In this document: positions 13,749 to 25,600 of the stretch, piece by piece
Position numbering within the stretch: position 1 is the first letter of the stretch
Layout of the letters: each line of letters begins with the position of its first letter
NCBI GenBank assembly: GCA_903813345.2
Contig: CAIIXF020000006.1
Location: 8,048,989-8,112,988 of the forward strand
Origin: Owenia fusiformis
Taxonomy: Eukaryota; Annelida; Polychaeta; Sabellida; Oweniidae
DNA: 64,000 nucleotides
Reading direction: 5' to 3'
Notes under the pieces: generated by a model
Database searches by the model: none
What the model was told of the DNA's origin: nothing
The model's input: the letters and a program-made list of their open reading frames with translations, nothing else
Position numbers and translations under genes: made by a program

Positions 13749-15855
13749 GTAAATATTGCTGAAATGTTGTGCAAAAGTTAGTTTTGCAGTAAAGCAGGGC
13801 TGCTTTATGGATTACATTGTATTTATTCTATGTGTTGAACAGTAAGTGCTTATTAAAATCTGTGTAGCATAGGTACTAGACCGAGGCCAAAGCTGAGAAT
13901 CTACATAAGTTGAGGCCTGCAGCTTTTGTAAACTCTACAAAAACTTGAAAAAGCTTTACAAATTACACACAGCAGCAGTGGTGTAGTTCTAGCCTCAGGT
14001 AATGTGTAGTAATATCCATAAAGTGCCCGCAGTACAGGCATCGGAACAGATGAGTTCACTCCGGAACCCAATACTCATTTCTCCGAAACCCTAGTCCAGA
14101 CCTACAGGTAGCCTTAGACTATATCCTATTTAGTCTGAATTATATTCAGACTATAAGGCACCTATGTTAAAGTATGGTAATTCTAAATATTTGTTTACAT
14201 AGGAAGTGCTATTCAAAATGGCCGATTGGGTAAAATTAATTTTCACATTTGTTACTTCAACTAGCTTTATTTCCACTTGACAATATGCTGTGTTACTTTT
14301 TATTGCATTTAATTGTACCTTACTATTTAATTGAAATTTTGTAATGCTTATTTTATTGAACAAATGGTTCCTCTAATTGATAATTTTGTGCAAAAAATTT
14401 CACTGCAATTTCCACAGGAAAGTAGTACATCATAACAGACTGACTTCTAGTCAGTCTGTTGGATACATACTACAGGTAGCCTGGTAGACTGTATCCTTCG
14501 TCTGAATAAATTATATCGGTCTATTGGATACATACTACCTAGCCTGGGGCCTCGTTTCTTATCTGACATATTCTTATGGCCCCGGCTAAATGGTCAAGAA
14601 AATACCTAATAGTAAAGAAAGCCGTTATAAAGTTTAACGACGTTGAACCACCGGAACCCATAACTCCGGAACCCATGAATCCCACGATGCATTTTGCGTA
14701 GCTATTTGCGTGACCTGAATGTACTAAATCAAAAAAATTACGAAATTTTGTTTTAACACCTGAATGCGAAATAGAACAGTGACACCATCGGCTATATTGG
14801 TTTATGTCATTACTATAACAATCAGTATACCGAGTACAATCCATAAAAGCTTGCATAATGATCAACAATATTTGGAAATTACTGCTCTAGATCCCAGGCT
14901 CAAGATTTGCTTTCGGACACTTAACCAATTCTCATTCACACATAGAATAAAGCAGTACATCATTGGAAAGCTTGTCATTTGTTATTAAAGTTCCATACAT
15001 TACACTAAATATCTCTGTCCCCCAAGGGTTGATTTCAATCTGGTATCAATGAGATTAAAGATAACATAGGCTTTCCAATGGTATGCTGTATGTGTGACTT
15101 TTTAAATCATAACAAAAAAACTGTACTTAATGTTGTCAAAAAATATTTTATATCATATACACAGAGAGTGGGGAGGGGGCGTTAATTTCAGGACAATTCT
15201 AATATCTGCTCCAATGCTTGTGGCTCGCAAAATTTTCAATGTTGCGCTAATTTATCCTCATTAATGACCTCTTCTTTTTTTGTGATCTGACAACAAAAAA
15301 TAGAGGTCCATGCTCAAATCAAATGTATATTAGAGTAGGTTGCAAAGTTCACTGTTTCATTCTGAATCAAGCCTCAGAAGGTCGAAGGAATTATTGTTAA
15401 TTTTGAGATCTCTTCAAATGTGAGTTCAAGCAAAGGATTAGTTATTTAATTCTCTTAACATTGTTTCTTTTTCAGTTTGGTGCAACGGGGATAGGGTGGT
15501 GCTGTTCATGTCACTCAAGTGAGTCTTTTGGATGAGGCCCATTGATTTGATCAGGTAAGTACATATATGTTCAGATATTTTAAGCGGATCTTGTATAGAT
15601 TTTGTATAGTTTTAAATCCATTTGCGCATGATGAAAATAAGCATATTGTAACCTAAATGTTGTAAAAAGAATTTATCATGTGACCCACATGAAAAAACAG
15701 TCAGTGAGGGAGCTCTGGAATGGAATGGTCAGGATTTATTTTATGTATTTATTTGAGAGCAGTTGCATTTTTTTCAATTACCTATGCCTTTCCATGCCAT
15801 GTGAATGTAGCATATGGTATGAATAAACTGTAATTCATTATGTTTCTGTTAACAG
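13749..15855. other. Putative 5' UTR intron of TREX-like gene
   Basis: No coding sequence is supported. It contains a dispersed repeat copy at 15475-15610, annotated separately, and short degenerate duplications around 14085-14160 and 14460-14540 (TACAGGTAGCCT words). Confidence 0.4.
15475..15610 (+). repeat. Dispersed repeat copy A (pair with 45.3 kb); possible UTR exon
   Basis: This segment is about 80% alike to 45318-45450, in the same orientation. The core is GGATAGGG, TCACTCAAGTGAGTC and TTTGATCAGGTA. It is preceded by a good acceptor (TTTTTCAG) and contains a donor (ATCAG|GTAAGT at 15554/15555), so it could serve as a 5' UTR exon of the TREX-like gene. Recurrence of the same block elsewhere argues that it is first of all a repeat. 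Confidence 0.55.
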
Positions 15856-15916
15856 ATTCCTTCGTATACAAAGAAGTTACAACAACTGGGCTAAAAATCT
15901 AACAAGTACAAGAAAT

Positions 15917-17479
15917 ATGGCTGTAAACACCCAAATAGCCCCAAAACAGATTACAACATTTGTTGTATATGACCTTGAAACTACTGGGTTTCAAGATAGG
16001 CCTAAAATTACAGAAATGTCTATGATAGCAGTCCATCGCAATGATCTGTTGAGTGACACAAGAATTGGATTACCAAGAGTTCTAAATAAACTCACCATAT
16101 GTGTTTATCCCATGAAGGAAGTTTGCCCTGGAGCTGCTGATGTCACAGGTATTGCTAGACTGAAATTTAAGCTCCAAGGTATTGAAAATGGTGCAAATGT
16201 CCTTCACCCCGAAAAGATTGTTTTTCTATTACAACTTTTAAATAGTACTATTTATTCATATTGGTCATTGGATATCAGAACCGACTTAGAACAAAATTCC
16301 TGCAGAAGAATGGTTGATTTAGCTCTTGCATGGGGTGAGAGATAAAGCAGCTTTGGAGTTAAATTGAGCAAAGTTCTTGATATATTCTCTTGGTCAACTG
16401 TGATGCTCTGATTCTTTACCAAAATTAGATGTTCCAACTCTGTGACTATATGAATGGCAAGATCAAGTCAAATTGAAACAATGACCTAAGTACTTACATG
16501 TTGGTACACATTCATTCTCTTTCTGATAGGCTATCTGTTTCTGTCCTATTGTACAACCCTTGCTTTGCTGTTTTCAGGTCTTCACAATGATAATCTGTAT
16601 TTCCAAAAGGATTTTGATGAAGAATCTGGTCAGATGATTATGTCCTTTCTCCGAAGACTGGCTCCACCTGTCTGCCTTATCGCACATAATGGTAACTCCT
16701 ATGACCATGGAATTCTAAGAAATGAATTGGATTTCTCAAAGACTGGAATTTCTGGTGACCTTTTATGTGCTGATTCGTTACCTTGTTTTCGTCAGCTTGA
16801 TTCACCCCCTAAATTAAATGGTCAAATTTCCACACCAGATGGGGCTTGTGCTGTAGATACTCCACCTATAAAAGGTATTGTGGATCAATCCCAGAATGAA
16901 ACAGGGCCAACAAATGGGCTACAAAGAAGTAACAGTGTTAAGCGAGAGTTGTTTGGGGTTTCTGCCACAGCTTCTAGTATGGATGAAATGAATGATTTCG
17001 ATTGGTCAGTAGATGTAACTGATGAGGAACTAATGACTATTAATTTACGAGACATGTGCAATAGCAATAACAACAATGAAAATAAAAAACATGAAAATGA
17101 CGGCCAATTACTTTCTCAAAGCCAAACGGCAATGAAATTAGAAAAGGTTCCCACATATCCTGGGACTCCAAAACGACCAATTACAACTCCTAACAACAGC
17201 CAGGAAACTCCTGTTAAAAAGACGAAAAAGTTGTCGTATAAACTTGGTGAAATATACAAAAGAGAGCTTAAGAAACCATTGCTAAACGCTCATTGCGCTG
17301 AGGATGACTGCATCATGTTGTTGGAGATTATGCGCAAAAGAGCACCATCTGTGTGCGAATGGATGGACAATCATGCTGTTCCATTCATCAACATTCAACC
17401 ACGGTATAAAGTAAGGTACCAAAGGAGCCCATTGCCCACCGGTCAGTTCCCATTCCAAGGCAGTTCAAGTCAAAATTAA
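15917..17479 (+). CDS. TREX-like DEDDh 3'-5' DNA exonuclease
   Basis: Two coding exons, 15917-16148 and 16578-17479, join in frame (G|GT) to give 377 residues. The exon before the ATG starts at an acceptor at 15855/15856. The catalytic set of a DnaQ/TREX exonuclease is visible: Exo I VVYDLETTGF (D19, E21), Exo II LIAHNGNSYDHGIL (the D), and Exo III HCAEDD (H and D), as in TREX HTAEGD. The segment after Exo II, CADSLPCFRQL, matches the TREX CVDSI region. Unlike TREX1/2, an acidic, low-complexity insert of about 130 residues precedes Exo III, ending in a basic PVKKTKK stretch that could be a nuclear signal. No C-terminal membrane anchor is seen, so it is unlike the ER-tethered TREX1 of mammals. 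Likely role: degradation or proofreading of DNA 3' ends. Confidence 0.87.
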
Positions 17480-18612
17480 CTTTTAACTTTTGTCTCAAGT
17501 TGGTGTAATGATAGCATGACTATTTTTTTAAAAAGAGTGGTCCTCTTAATTATAACTTACTCTGAGGTTTCATCGAAGATTTCCAGCATTACTGAAACAT
17601 TGACATTATCATCTGGAGAATTCCAACTTATTTTCTAAACTTCAGACACTTGTTTTAATAAGTAGTGTCTTGTAGTTACATAATTATCATGATTAAGACA
17701 TATTTTTGGATAACATTGAACTGACTCTGCAAACTGCTGAGCTAAAAAAAACTAGTCTTATAGAGAATTAGTTATATATATATAGTAGTAATCTAGCAAC
17801 CTAAGGTAAAAGTGAGACCCTATTTTCCACAGGGTTGGAAAGGGGAAAGTGTCAGAAATGTAACTATTACTACAATGGACTTCTATCACTGGTTGAGCTA
17901 GTACTTCATAAAGACAAGGGGATCATTTGATTTTTGTTTAATCTCCAAATTTCAAAGTAGAAACATTTCTGAAACGTTGTGTTCAAACTTCAAATCATGA
18001 TTTAATAAATTTACCCCTTTTTAACAAAATGATTCATTTATCATCGTAGCCACTGTGGAAATCTGATAATCAGATTCATGAAACTGACACTTCCACCTTT
18101 CCAATGGTGTATTGGAGACTTTTGGGCAAGTTGTCACACAATGTGTCAGCACTTAAACCTTCATGGACAGTAGTTGAGTCTCTAGCTTGCTGAAGTATTT
18201 TTACATTATAGAGTATTTTTCATAAACATGGAACATGTTAGAGTATGAACTGGAACTTTTTTCTAAAATATGATAAATATTCTAACATTATACAGTAGTA
18301 TGCAAATATGCATTTAATTTTACTTATATGTTACTGGTATACACTGCAAAATTATTATGTACATGTAGGCTTATGTATTTTACATTTTAGACTATGTTTG
18401 TCATTTTATGGATATACATGTATACTATTCGAATGTATATTTTTACAAGTTCATTTTCCTTTTAGTATATACTTATACACCATCAAATGTATGTGTCTAC
18501 AAGGTTAAAAAACACTAAAATGTCATTTTATTGTAATGGGCACAGGCCTTTAATAGTCATAACATAGTCCCCAGACAATGAGAACCAGCACTTTTCTATT
18601 GTATAGTTATAT
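17480..18612. other. TREX-like 3' UTR and intergenic DNA
   Basis: AT-rich. A candidate polyadenylation signal AATAAA lies at 18004-18009 on the plus strand, about 525 bases after the stop. No further gene is supported. Confidence 0.5.
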
Positions 18613-19818
18613 AGACTAATCAAGGGAAAGATCAATACCCGGTGATTTCAGCGGGAAGTGGCGTTTCGTTCAGTGGATGAGCTGCGCGCGCACGCATAAA
18701 TGTGATTATCCAATATAATTAGGGGAGGGCTATTTGAAATAGTTTTTGGTCTTAGGCGCGACCCAGGGCTGATGTCTTAAGGACATTTCGTTGAAAATGA
18801 GCCATTCGGCTGATAATTGGTGAGAGTTTGCGATCTTATAATATATAACTGTTACTCAGACACATATTTTGACACGATTCTGTTGGAAATAAGCTTTGAA
18901 CCGAGAGATATTCACGATTGATATGCACATTTTTGATTGTGCCATTGCTTTTCCATTGCACAATCCATGTATTGATAGAAGAAACATTAATAATGCAGAT
19001 TGGTTTACCTTCAATACATGGCAGACACTACATATCGGTCTATTAATACCAGTTTGTGCCTAAATAGTTTTATATTTCCATCCACGGCCTGGAGCCTGGG
19101 TGTGTTTGTCTCTTATGTGTATGCTTGTGCATGGACTTCTAATCACTAGCAGAATTTAACATGATGCAAACTCGACATTATAACTCATGCTGTAACATTT
19201 TGACTTCGCTGGAAAACAATAGGAATTATTTTTCTCGCCAATCAATCATGAATCACAATCAAAATTTCAGAATGAGCAATCAGGCAATGATCCAAATCAA
19301 GTTATAACATTATATGATATTCAGCAAGAAGTCCGGTAGAAATACAGAATATTTAAACATCAAAGCTGAAAGTTAAAAGCTAATCTGTCAATTTTCTGTC
19401 TGCAAAAGAGCGTTTACATTTGACACAATAACAGACTGAGGCTTTGAAATCTAGGATTCCCCAGGAAAATATGACGTCATACTAATTAGCATAAGGATTT
19501 CCCTATTGGTTTGGGTCGAGCCTTGTTCGAAAACACAATCCATAAATACATGCTAATTTCTAAGGAGATAGGAAGTGTATAACGTGTTTATCGATTTTGT
19601 TTAAATATTTAATCAATTATCAAATTGTTTAAGTGGATAAAGTGGTCACACTTGCTTCAATTCATAGCGAAATCGACGGATAGAAACTGACCGAATTCCC
19701 GATATCCTACCCCGTATTACTGTAGGCTATAAGCACAGTGACCTACAGAGGGCGCTATCACAAACAAGTACTGCACGAACCGATAAATTCCCGGGTATTG
19801 TAACGCCCTTGGACTAAT
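18613..19818. mobile_element. Probable inverted-repeat element of about 1.2 kb
   Basis: The left end has CTAATCAAGGG followed by CAATACCCGGTGATTTC. The right end, read on the opposite strand, has TTAGTCCAAGGG followed by CAATACCCGGGAATTTA. The two ends are thus imperfect inverted repeats about 40 bp long. No transposase is encoded. The family is not recognised. Confidence 0.45.
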
Positions 19819-19854
19819 ATATTCAGGGCATTCAATTAGTAGTCTTCATACAAA

Positions 19855-20582
19855 GGATAGGTATCGATATGGAGAACTCAACAATGTTTTTCTCTTAAAC
19901 CAATCATTAAAAACATTCTGTAAAAAAACATGGTATTTTATGTAATGTTGACTGATTGACAATAATATGATGCAAAAAATTATTTAGAAATATTTTATAT
20001 AACTGTTTTTGTTAACAATTTTTGTTTTTTTAGTGAAATTGTTTTTGCTCCTTTCTGCCAATTCTTGAGAATGAAATAAAATGTCTTTCCGAACCTCGTT
20101 GGAACAAAATAGCATATACAACATGTTTTTAGACCTCTCAATATCATATTTATACAAAGGAATTTTTGGTTGATTTTAAAAAAGTATTCAAAAAATTAAA
20201 ACAAAATTCTCCCAAAATAGATGAAAATCAAGATAAATCTTTTATTTCATTAACAAGATACTTTTTTAAAATCAACCAAAATCTCCTTTGTACAATTACA
20301 ATATTGAGAGACCTAAACATGTTGTGTTTATGTCATTTTGTTCCAATGAGGTTCGGAAAGATGTTTCATTTCACTCTGGAAACATGATACCAAGAACAAA
20401 ACAAGTTTTTGATGTGTTTTCTAAAACAATATAGATAAAAGTATTTATATATTTTTCAAATTATATTGTTACTATTCAAAAGATGACCATTAAATTGACG
20501 ATGTGTAAAATTTCCAGAATTACTTGATGACTGGTTTAAGAGAAACGTGTGTTCAAAAAGTTCTCCATATCGATACCACTCC
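19855..20582. mobile_element. Long foldback (palindromic) element
   Basis: The ends are GGTATCGATATGGAGAACT and its complement AGTTCTCCATATCGATACC. Homology between arms runs far inward: a TTCCGAACCTC/GAGGTTCGGAA pair, ACAACATGT, GAC/GTC CTCTCAATATxAT, and a TGGTTGATTTTAAAA/TTTTAAAATCAACCA pair. The whole is a near palindrome of about 730 bp centred near 20.2 kb. No coding capacity. Resembles a foldback MITE. Confidence 0.8.
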
Positions 20583-20817
20583 TTTTCAAATTTTTATTGT
20601 CTGCATTTTCACATGTTTCTACTGTTATTGAGAAATTTTCCCAATAATATGCAGTCAACGAATGAGTCCAAAATATAAAACAACAAACATTGTTACAGCC
20701 TTTTTATCAATACTTTTTGAATGCCTTGTCATGATGAGACTCTCATCAATCTTCCATGCTACCATAAGAATTTGTATTCAATAACAATATGTGCATGCTA
20801 TACATAATATATGTGTA

Positions 20818-21165
20818 TCTGTTCTTTGTACTTATATACAGTATACAGTAAATGTGCTTATATACACTACATCGCATATAATATATCCTAGGTGTTTACA
20901 GTATATGAGCTTGTATATACAGTATACAGTACATGTGCTTGATATATAGTGCATTTTCTTGGTATATACAGTATATATTGTCATATACATTAGTGAAATA
21001 TTGTTTTGGTCTCTTACTTTTTGTGACAGCATATACAGTATATGTGCTTGATATATACGATATATGACAATCTGCTTTGTAAATTAATTTGTAAATTAAA
21101 TCGTATATGTGCTTTGTAGACAATATGCATTCCACATACAGTACATGTACTTTGTAGTGCAATAA
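20818..21165. repeat. AT-rich minisatellite of TATACAGTATATGTGCTT type
   Basis: Variable copies of a TATACAGTATA-TGTGCTTGATATA motif, 25-40 bp long, with irregular spacing. Fragments of the open frames are unstructured repeats of Tyr/Ile/Cys and are not taken as protein. Confidence 0.75.
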
Positions 21166-21394
21166 AAGTTATTATATTCATTAGATAATCATGTGTTCAA
21201 AGTACTATATACATGTACCACCATTTTCAAAATGACCCAACCTAACATGATCACAATTGGTTTTTACCTCACTTGACCTATCCATATTGGTGATCCTGAC
21301 CCTACATGTTCTGCATGACCTTGTTATTGGAGAACCCATTTGATCTTCATATTGGCAATTGTGAATCTACATGACCGTTTTGTTGGTGACCCTT

Positions 21395-21823
21395 GTGAAA
21401 GAAATGATGGTCCCCCAGGGATTATGGTCCCCTTTGTTAACGGTCCTTACTGGCCCTGATTGCGTATAAGGTAATGAGGGAAAGCGTTGTATTTAGGTCA
21501 CCATATAAATCAATGGAGAGTAGGACCATAATTTGATAGGACCTCCTACCCTTTTACACCCTGACCCTCTATGACATTCTTATAAGTGACCTTAATCTTA
21601 CATGACCTTTATATTGTTGATCCTTACCTTACATGCTACATTCTTATCAGTGATCCTGGTGTAAAAGGGTAGGAGGTCCTATCAAATTATGGTCCTACTC
21701 TCCATTGATTTATATGGTGACCTAAATACAACGCTTTCCCTCATTACCTTATACGCAATCGGGGCCAGTAAGGGCCGTTAACAAAGGGGACCATAATCCC
21801 TGGGGGACCATCATTTCTTTCAC
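21395..21823. mobile_element. Inverted-repeat element with 166-bp near-perfect arms
   Basis: Arm 21395-21560 is complementary to arm 21658-21823 with only a few mismatches. The outer ends are GTGAAAGAAATGATGGTCCC. The spacer is about 97 bp. High arm identity suggests a young insertion or gene conversion between arms. There is no protein. The flanks (ACCCTT on the left, ACTGGG on the right) do not give an obvious target duplication. Confidence 0.9.
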
Positions 21824-22691
21824 ACTGGGCCTACATCGCTACATGACCTAATATTGGAAAACCCATATAATCTTCATATTAGAAATTGTGACTCTAGTGA
21901 TCTCTTTATTGGTGACCCTGACAATACATAACATTCTTATTACAGGATACATTTATTTTTTATATTAGTGATCCTGGCCCTAAATGACCTAATATACATG
22001 GAAAGTATGGCCTTTTTGGGCATAAATGGGCCTTTCCCAGTTTCTAGACCTTATTTTTAACTTAAGGCCAAATTATCAAGAAGATGGGCCTTAGAATTTT
22101 CAAAATTTGGGCCATGGACGTCTAATATACATTCTTTGAAACCAGATAGATATCAATTACATCTTCCCAAAATTTGGATTCTTCTTTCGCCAGAACATTC
22201 TCTTCGTCTGTGATTTGGGCCCACTTTTTGGTTTTAGGGGAATTTTTATAGGAATATTTTTTTCATACTTCTAACCCCCTCCCTTTTTGATTCCTGAAAT
22301 TTTTAAAAGTTAATTATGGCCCGTTTTTTGATAATTTGGCCTAATAAGGCTCAAAAAGGCCAAGTAATGACCAAAAAGGCCCTCATATTGAGGCCTTACA
22401 AAATTTTTGGTCCCAAAATTGTTCCTACATCATGAACTATTATCGACTTATCATTTAATTGGATTGTTCATTTCTGGATAATCAGTAATTTATTATTTGA
22501 TGTTGGACTCTTCTAAACAAAGCAGTGAACCCGACTTATATTCACACACGTTCGTTAATTTAACGCAACCTACAATAGCGAACGTTTGCAATTTCACTGA
22601 AACAGCGGCAAAAATCACGTGAAAAGTAAACAGAAGTTGACTCAGAGAGGAAAGCGTCAAAGACGTCCTGCTCTACTGTTCACTCACGATA
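21824..22691. promoter_or_regulatory. Upstream region of the universal stress protein gene
   Basis: No gene is supported up to the ATG at 22692. The last 200 bases contain an E-box CACGTG (about 22616-22621, in AATCACGTGAAAAG) and a TATA-like TTATATT near 22536. These make a plausible promoter, but no start site can be read from sequence. Confidence 0.35.
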
Positions 22692-25600
22692 ATGTCAAGT
22701 AGCGTCAGTTCAAGAATAATTGTGGTACCAGTTGACTACAGCGAACATGCAGAGATGGCATATGCCTGTGAGTATGGGAGTAGACTGAGCAAAATTTGAA
22801 AATTCAAAATTGGAATATTTTCTTTGGACAACTTCCACTGATTTTTTGAATTTGATGTCTTGGAATGGGTGGGGAAAGAGCCATTGGTGTCAGACTACGG
22901 TTTTAAAACGCTCTAACCACTAGAGTTCAGCCTTCTCAAAGTGTCAGCCATACCGAAGGGGGGAGGGGGTGTTCACTTTAGCAGATCATGTCATGGCTAT
23001 AATCTATATAAGTTGGAATATTGGTCTGCCGGTTACTGCTTAATTATTTCCTGGTTATTATTTGGTTGGTTGCTTTATTGATCGTTTAGATTGCTAGTTT
23101 GTTGTTTGGTTGCTTGATCTATGGACCTGAAGAAACCTAGGACCCTTGGATCCAAGGGCTCTACTGACTGACAGGGCCGTCAGATGGGGGGGGGGGGTGC
23201 GATGGGTGCGACCGCACCCCCCTTTTTTCTAATTTTTTTTCATTGACTCATACACTTTGAAAGTGCCCAGAAAGCACCATATTGCATCTTAAAATTGTAA
23301 ATTCTTTTAGGGAAAGTAGGCCATCCCTTACACGGTTTATTCCCATTTCGCCCCTTCCCATTTCGCCCCTTCCTATTTCGCCCCTCATTTATTCCCATTT
23401 CGCTCCTTCCCAATTGGCCCCTTTCCCATTTCGCCCCTTTCTCATTTTGCCCCTTTGCCATTTCACCCCTTTCCCGTGTTGCCCCCTTCCCATATCGCCC
23501 CTTTCCCTTATCGCCCCTTCCCATTTCGCCCCTTCCCATCTCGCCCCTTCTCCATTTCACCCCTTCCCATTTCGCCCCTTCCCATCTCGCCCCTTCCCAT
23601 TTCGCCCCTCATTTATTCCCATTTCGCCCCTTCCCAATTGGCCCCTTTCCCATTTTGCCCCTTTGCCATTTTGCGCCTTTGCCTGATATAAGGCCATTGG
23701 GACTCTTGTGAACCTCTGTGACCTATGATTAAGTGAACTAAGGTCAAGGTCATTCCAAGGTCAAGGGTCAGTATCTAGGTATTTTACTTTTTAATACCTA
23801 GGGGCGAAATGGGAAGGGGCGAAATGGGAATGAACGAGGGGCGAAATGGGAAATTAAAAGGGGCCAATTGGGAAGGGGCGAAATGGGAATAAATGAGGGG
23901 CGAAATGGGAAGGGGCGAAATGGGAAGGGGCCAATTGGGAAAGGGCGAATTGGGAAGGGGTGGAGGGGGAATGAGGGGCGAAATGGGAAGGGGGCATAAT
24001 GGGACGGGGGCGAAATGGAAGAGGGGATAAATGGGAAAGGGGCAATTTGGGAAAGGGGCAAAATGGGAAGGGGCGAAATGGGTAGGGGTGAAATGGGAAG
24101 GGGCCAAATGGGAATAAATGAGGGGCGAAATGGGAAGGGGCAAAGTGGGAAGGGGCGAAATGGGAAGACACCCCCTTACACCCCCCACAAAACAATTGAA
24201 AAGTTTTGAATAATTGCTTCAGACACTTCTAAAGTGCCCAGACATCATCAAATAGCTCCTTGATATAGTCAATGTTTCTGGGGGACTAACACTTGCTCCC
24301 CTCTGGCATCCCCACCCCACCTCCCCATCTGGCAACCCCCCCCCCTTTGACATCCCCCCCAAAAAAAAAATATGGAAAAAATTGTGATTTTCTCAATTTT
24401 TTTTATTTACTCATACATTTTGAAAGTGTCAAGAAAGCACCAAATAGCGTCTTAAAATTGTAAAATTTTCTCCGGGGAGTTGGTCACCCCTCACACCCCC
24501 AACAAAACAATTAAAAAGTTCTGAATTTATTTTATGTATTGTCTCAGACACTTTTAAAGTGCCCAGACATCATCAAATAGCTCCTTGATATAGTCAATGT
24601 TTCTGGGGGACTAACACTTGCTCCCCTCTGGCATCCCCACCCCACCTCCTCATCTGGCAACCCCCCCCCCCCTTTGACATCCCCCCCAAAAAATATGGAA
24701 AAAATTGTGATTTTCTCAATTTTTTTTATTTACTCATACATTTTGAAAGTGCCAAGAAAGCACCAAATAGCGTCTTAAAATTGTGAAATTTTCTAGGGGG
24801 AGTTGGTCACCCCTCACACCCCCAACAAAACAATTGAAAAGTTCTGAATTTATTTTATGTATTGTCTCAGACACTTTTAAAGTGCCCAGACATCATCAAA
24901 TAGCTCCTTGATATAGTCAATGTTCCTGGGGGACTAACACTTGCTCGCCCTCTAGCATCCCCACCCTACCTCCCCCTCTGGCACCCCTTCCCTTTGACAC
25001 CCCACCCCCCAAAAGAATTTGAAAAATGTGATTTTTTCAAATTTTTTATTGACTGGCACACTTTGAAAGTGTCCAGAGAGCATCAAATGGCATCTTAAAA
25101 TTGTAAAATTTTCTAGGGAAGCAGGCAATCCCTCACATCCCCCACAAAACAATTGACAAAGATTCTGAATTTATTTCATGTATTGTCTCAGACACTTTTA
25201 AAGTGCCCATACTTCATGAAATAGCACCTTGATATTGGTCAATGTTTTTGGCTGAAAGATATGGGGGACAAACACTTGCTCCCCCTCTGGCACCCCAACC
25301 CCACCTCCCCCTCTGGCACCCCCCTTTGACACACCCACCCCCAAAAAAATTGTAAAAAAGTTTCTCAATTTTTTTATTGACTCATACACTTTAGAAGTGC
25401 CCAGAAAGCACCAAATATCATCTTGAAATTGTAAAATTTTCTAGGAGAGTTGGCCACCCCTCACATCCCCAACAAAACAATTGAAAAATTCTGAATTTCA
25501 TGTATTGTCTCAGACATTTTTAAAGGCCCCATGTAAAGTTTAAACCACTTTGGCTTATATTGTAGTCTTACCCAATGTTATCAAAGTGTGATATGTGAAA

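Noticed and set aside
14539-14868. A 109-codon minus-strand frame
   Set aside because: Low-complexity and without family resemblance; surrounded by degenerate repeats.
16149-16345. Read-through of TREX-like exon 1 into the intron as the true end
   Set aside because: It would lose Exo II and Exo III; the GT/AG junction restores the complete catalytic set in frame.
23282-24195. Long Pro/Ile/Ser and Gly/Arg/Glu repeat frames
   Set aside because: Caused by the 15-bp minisatellite in its two orientations.
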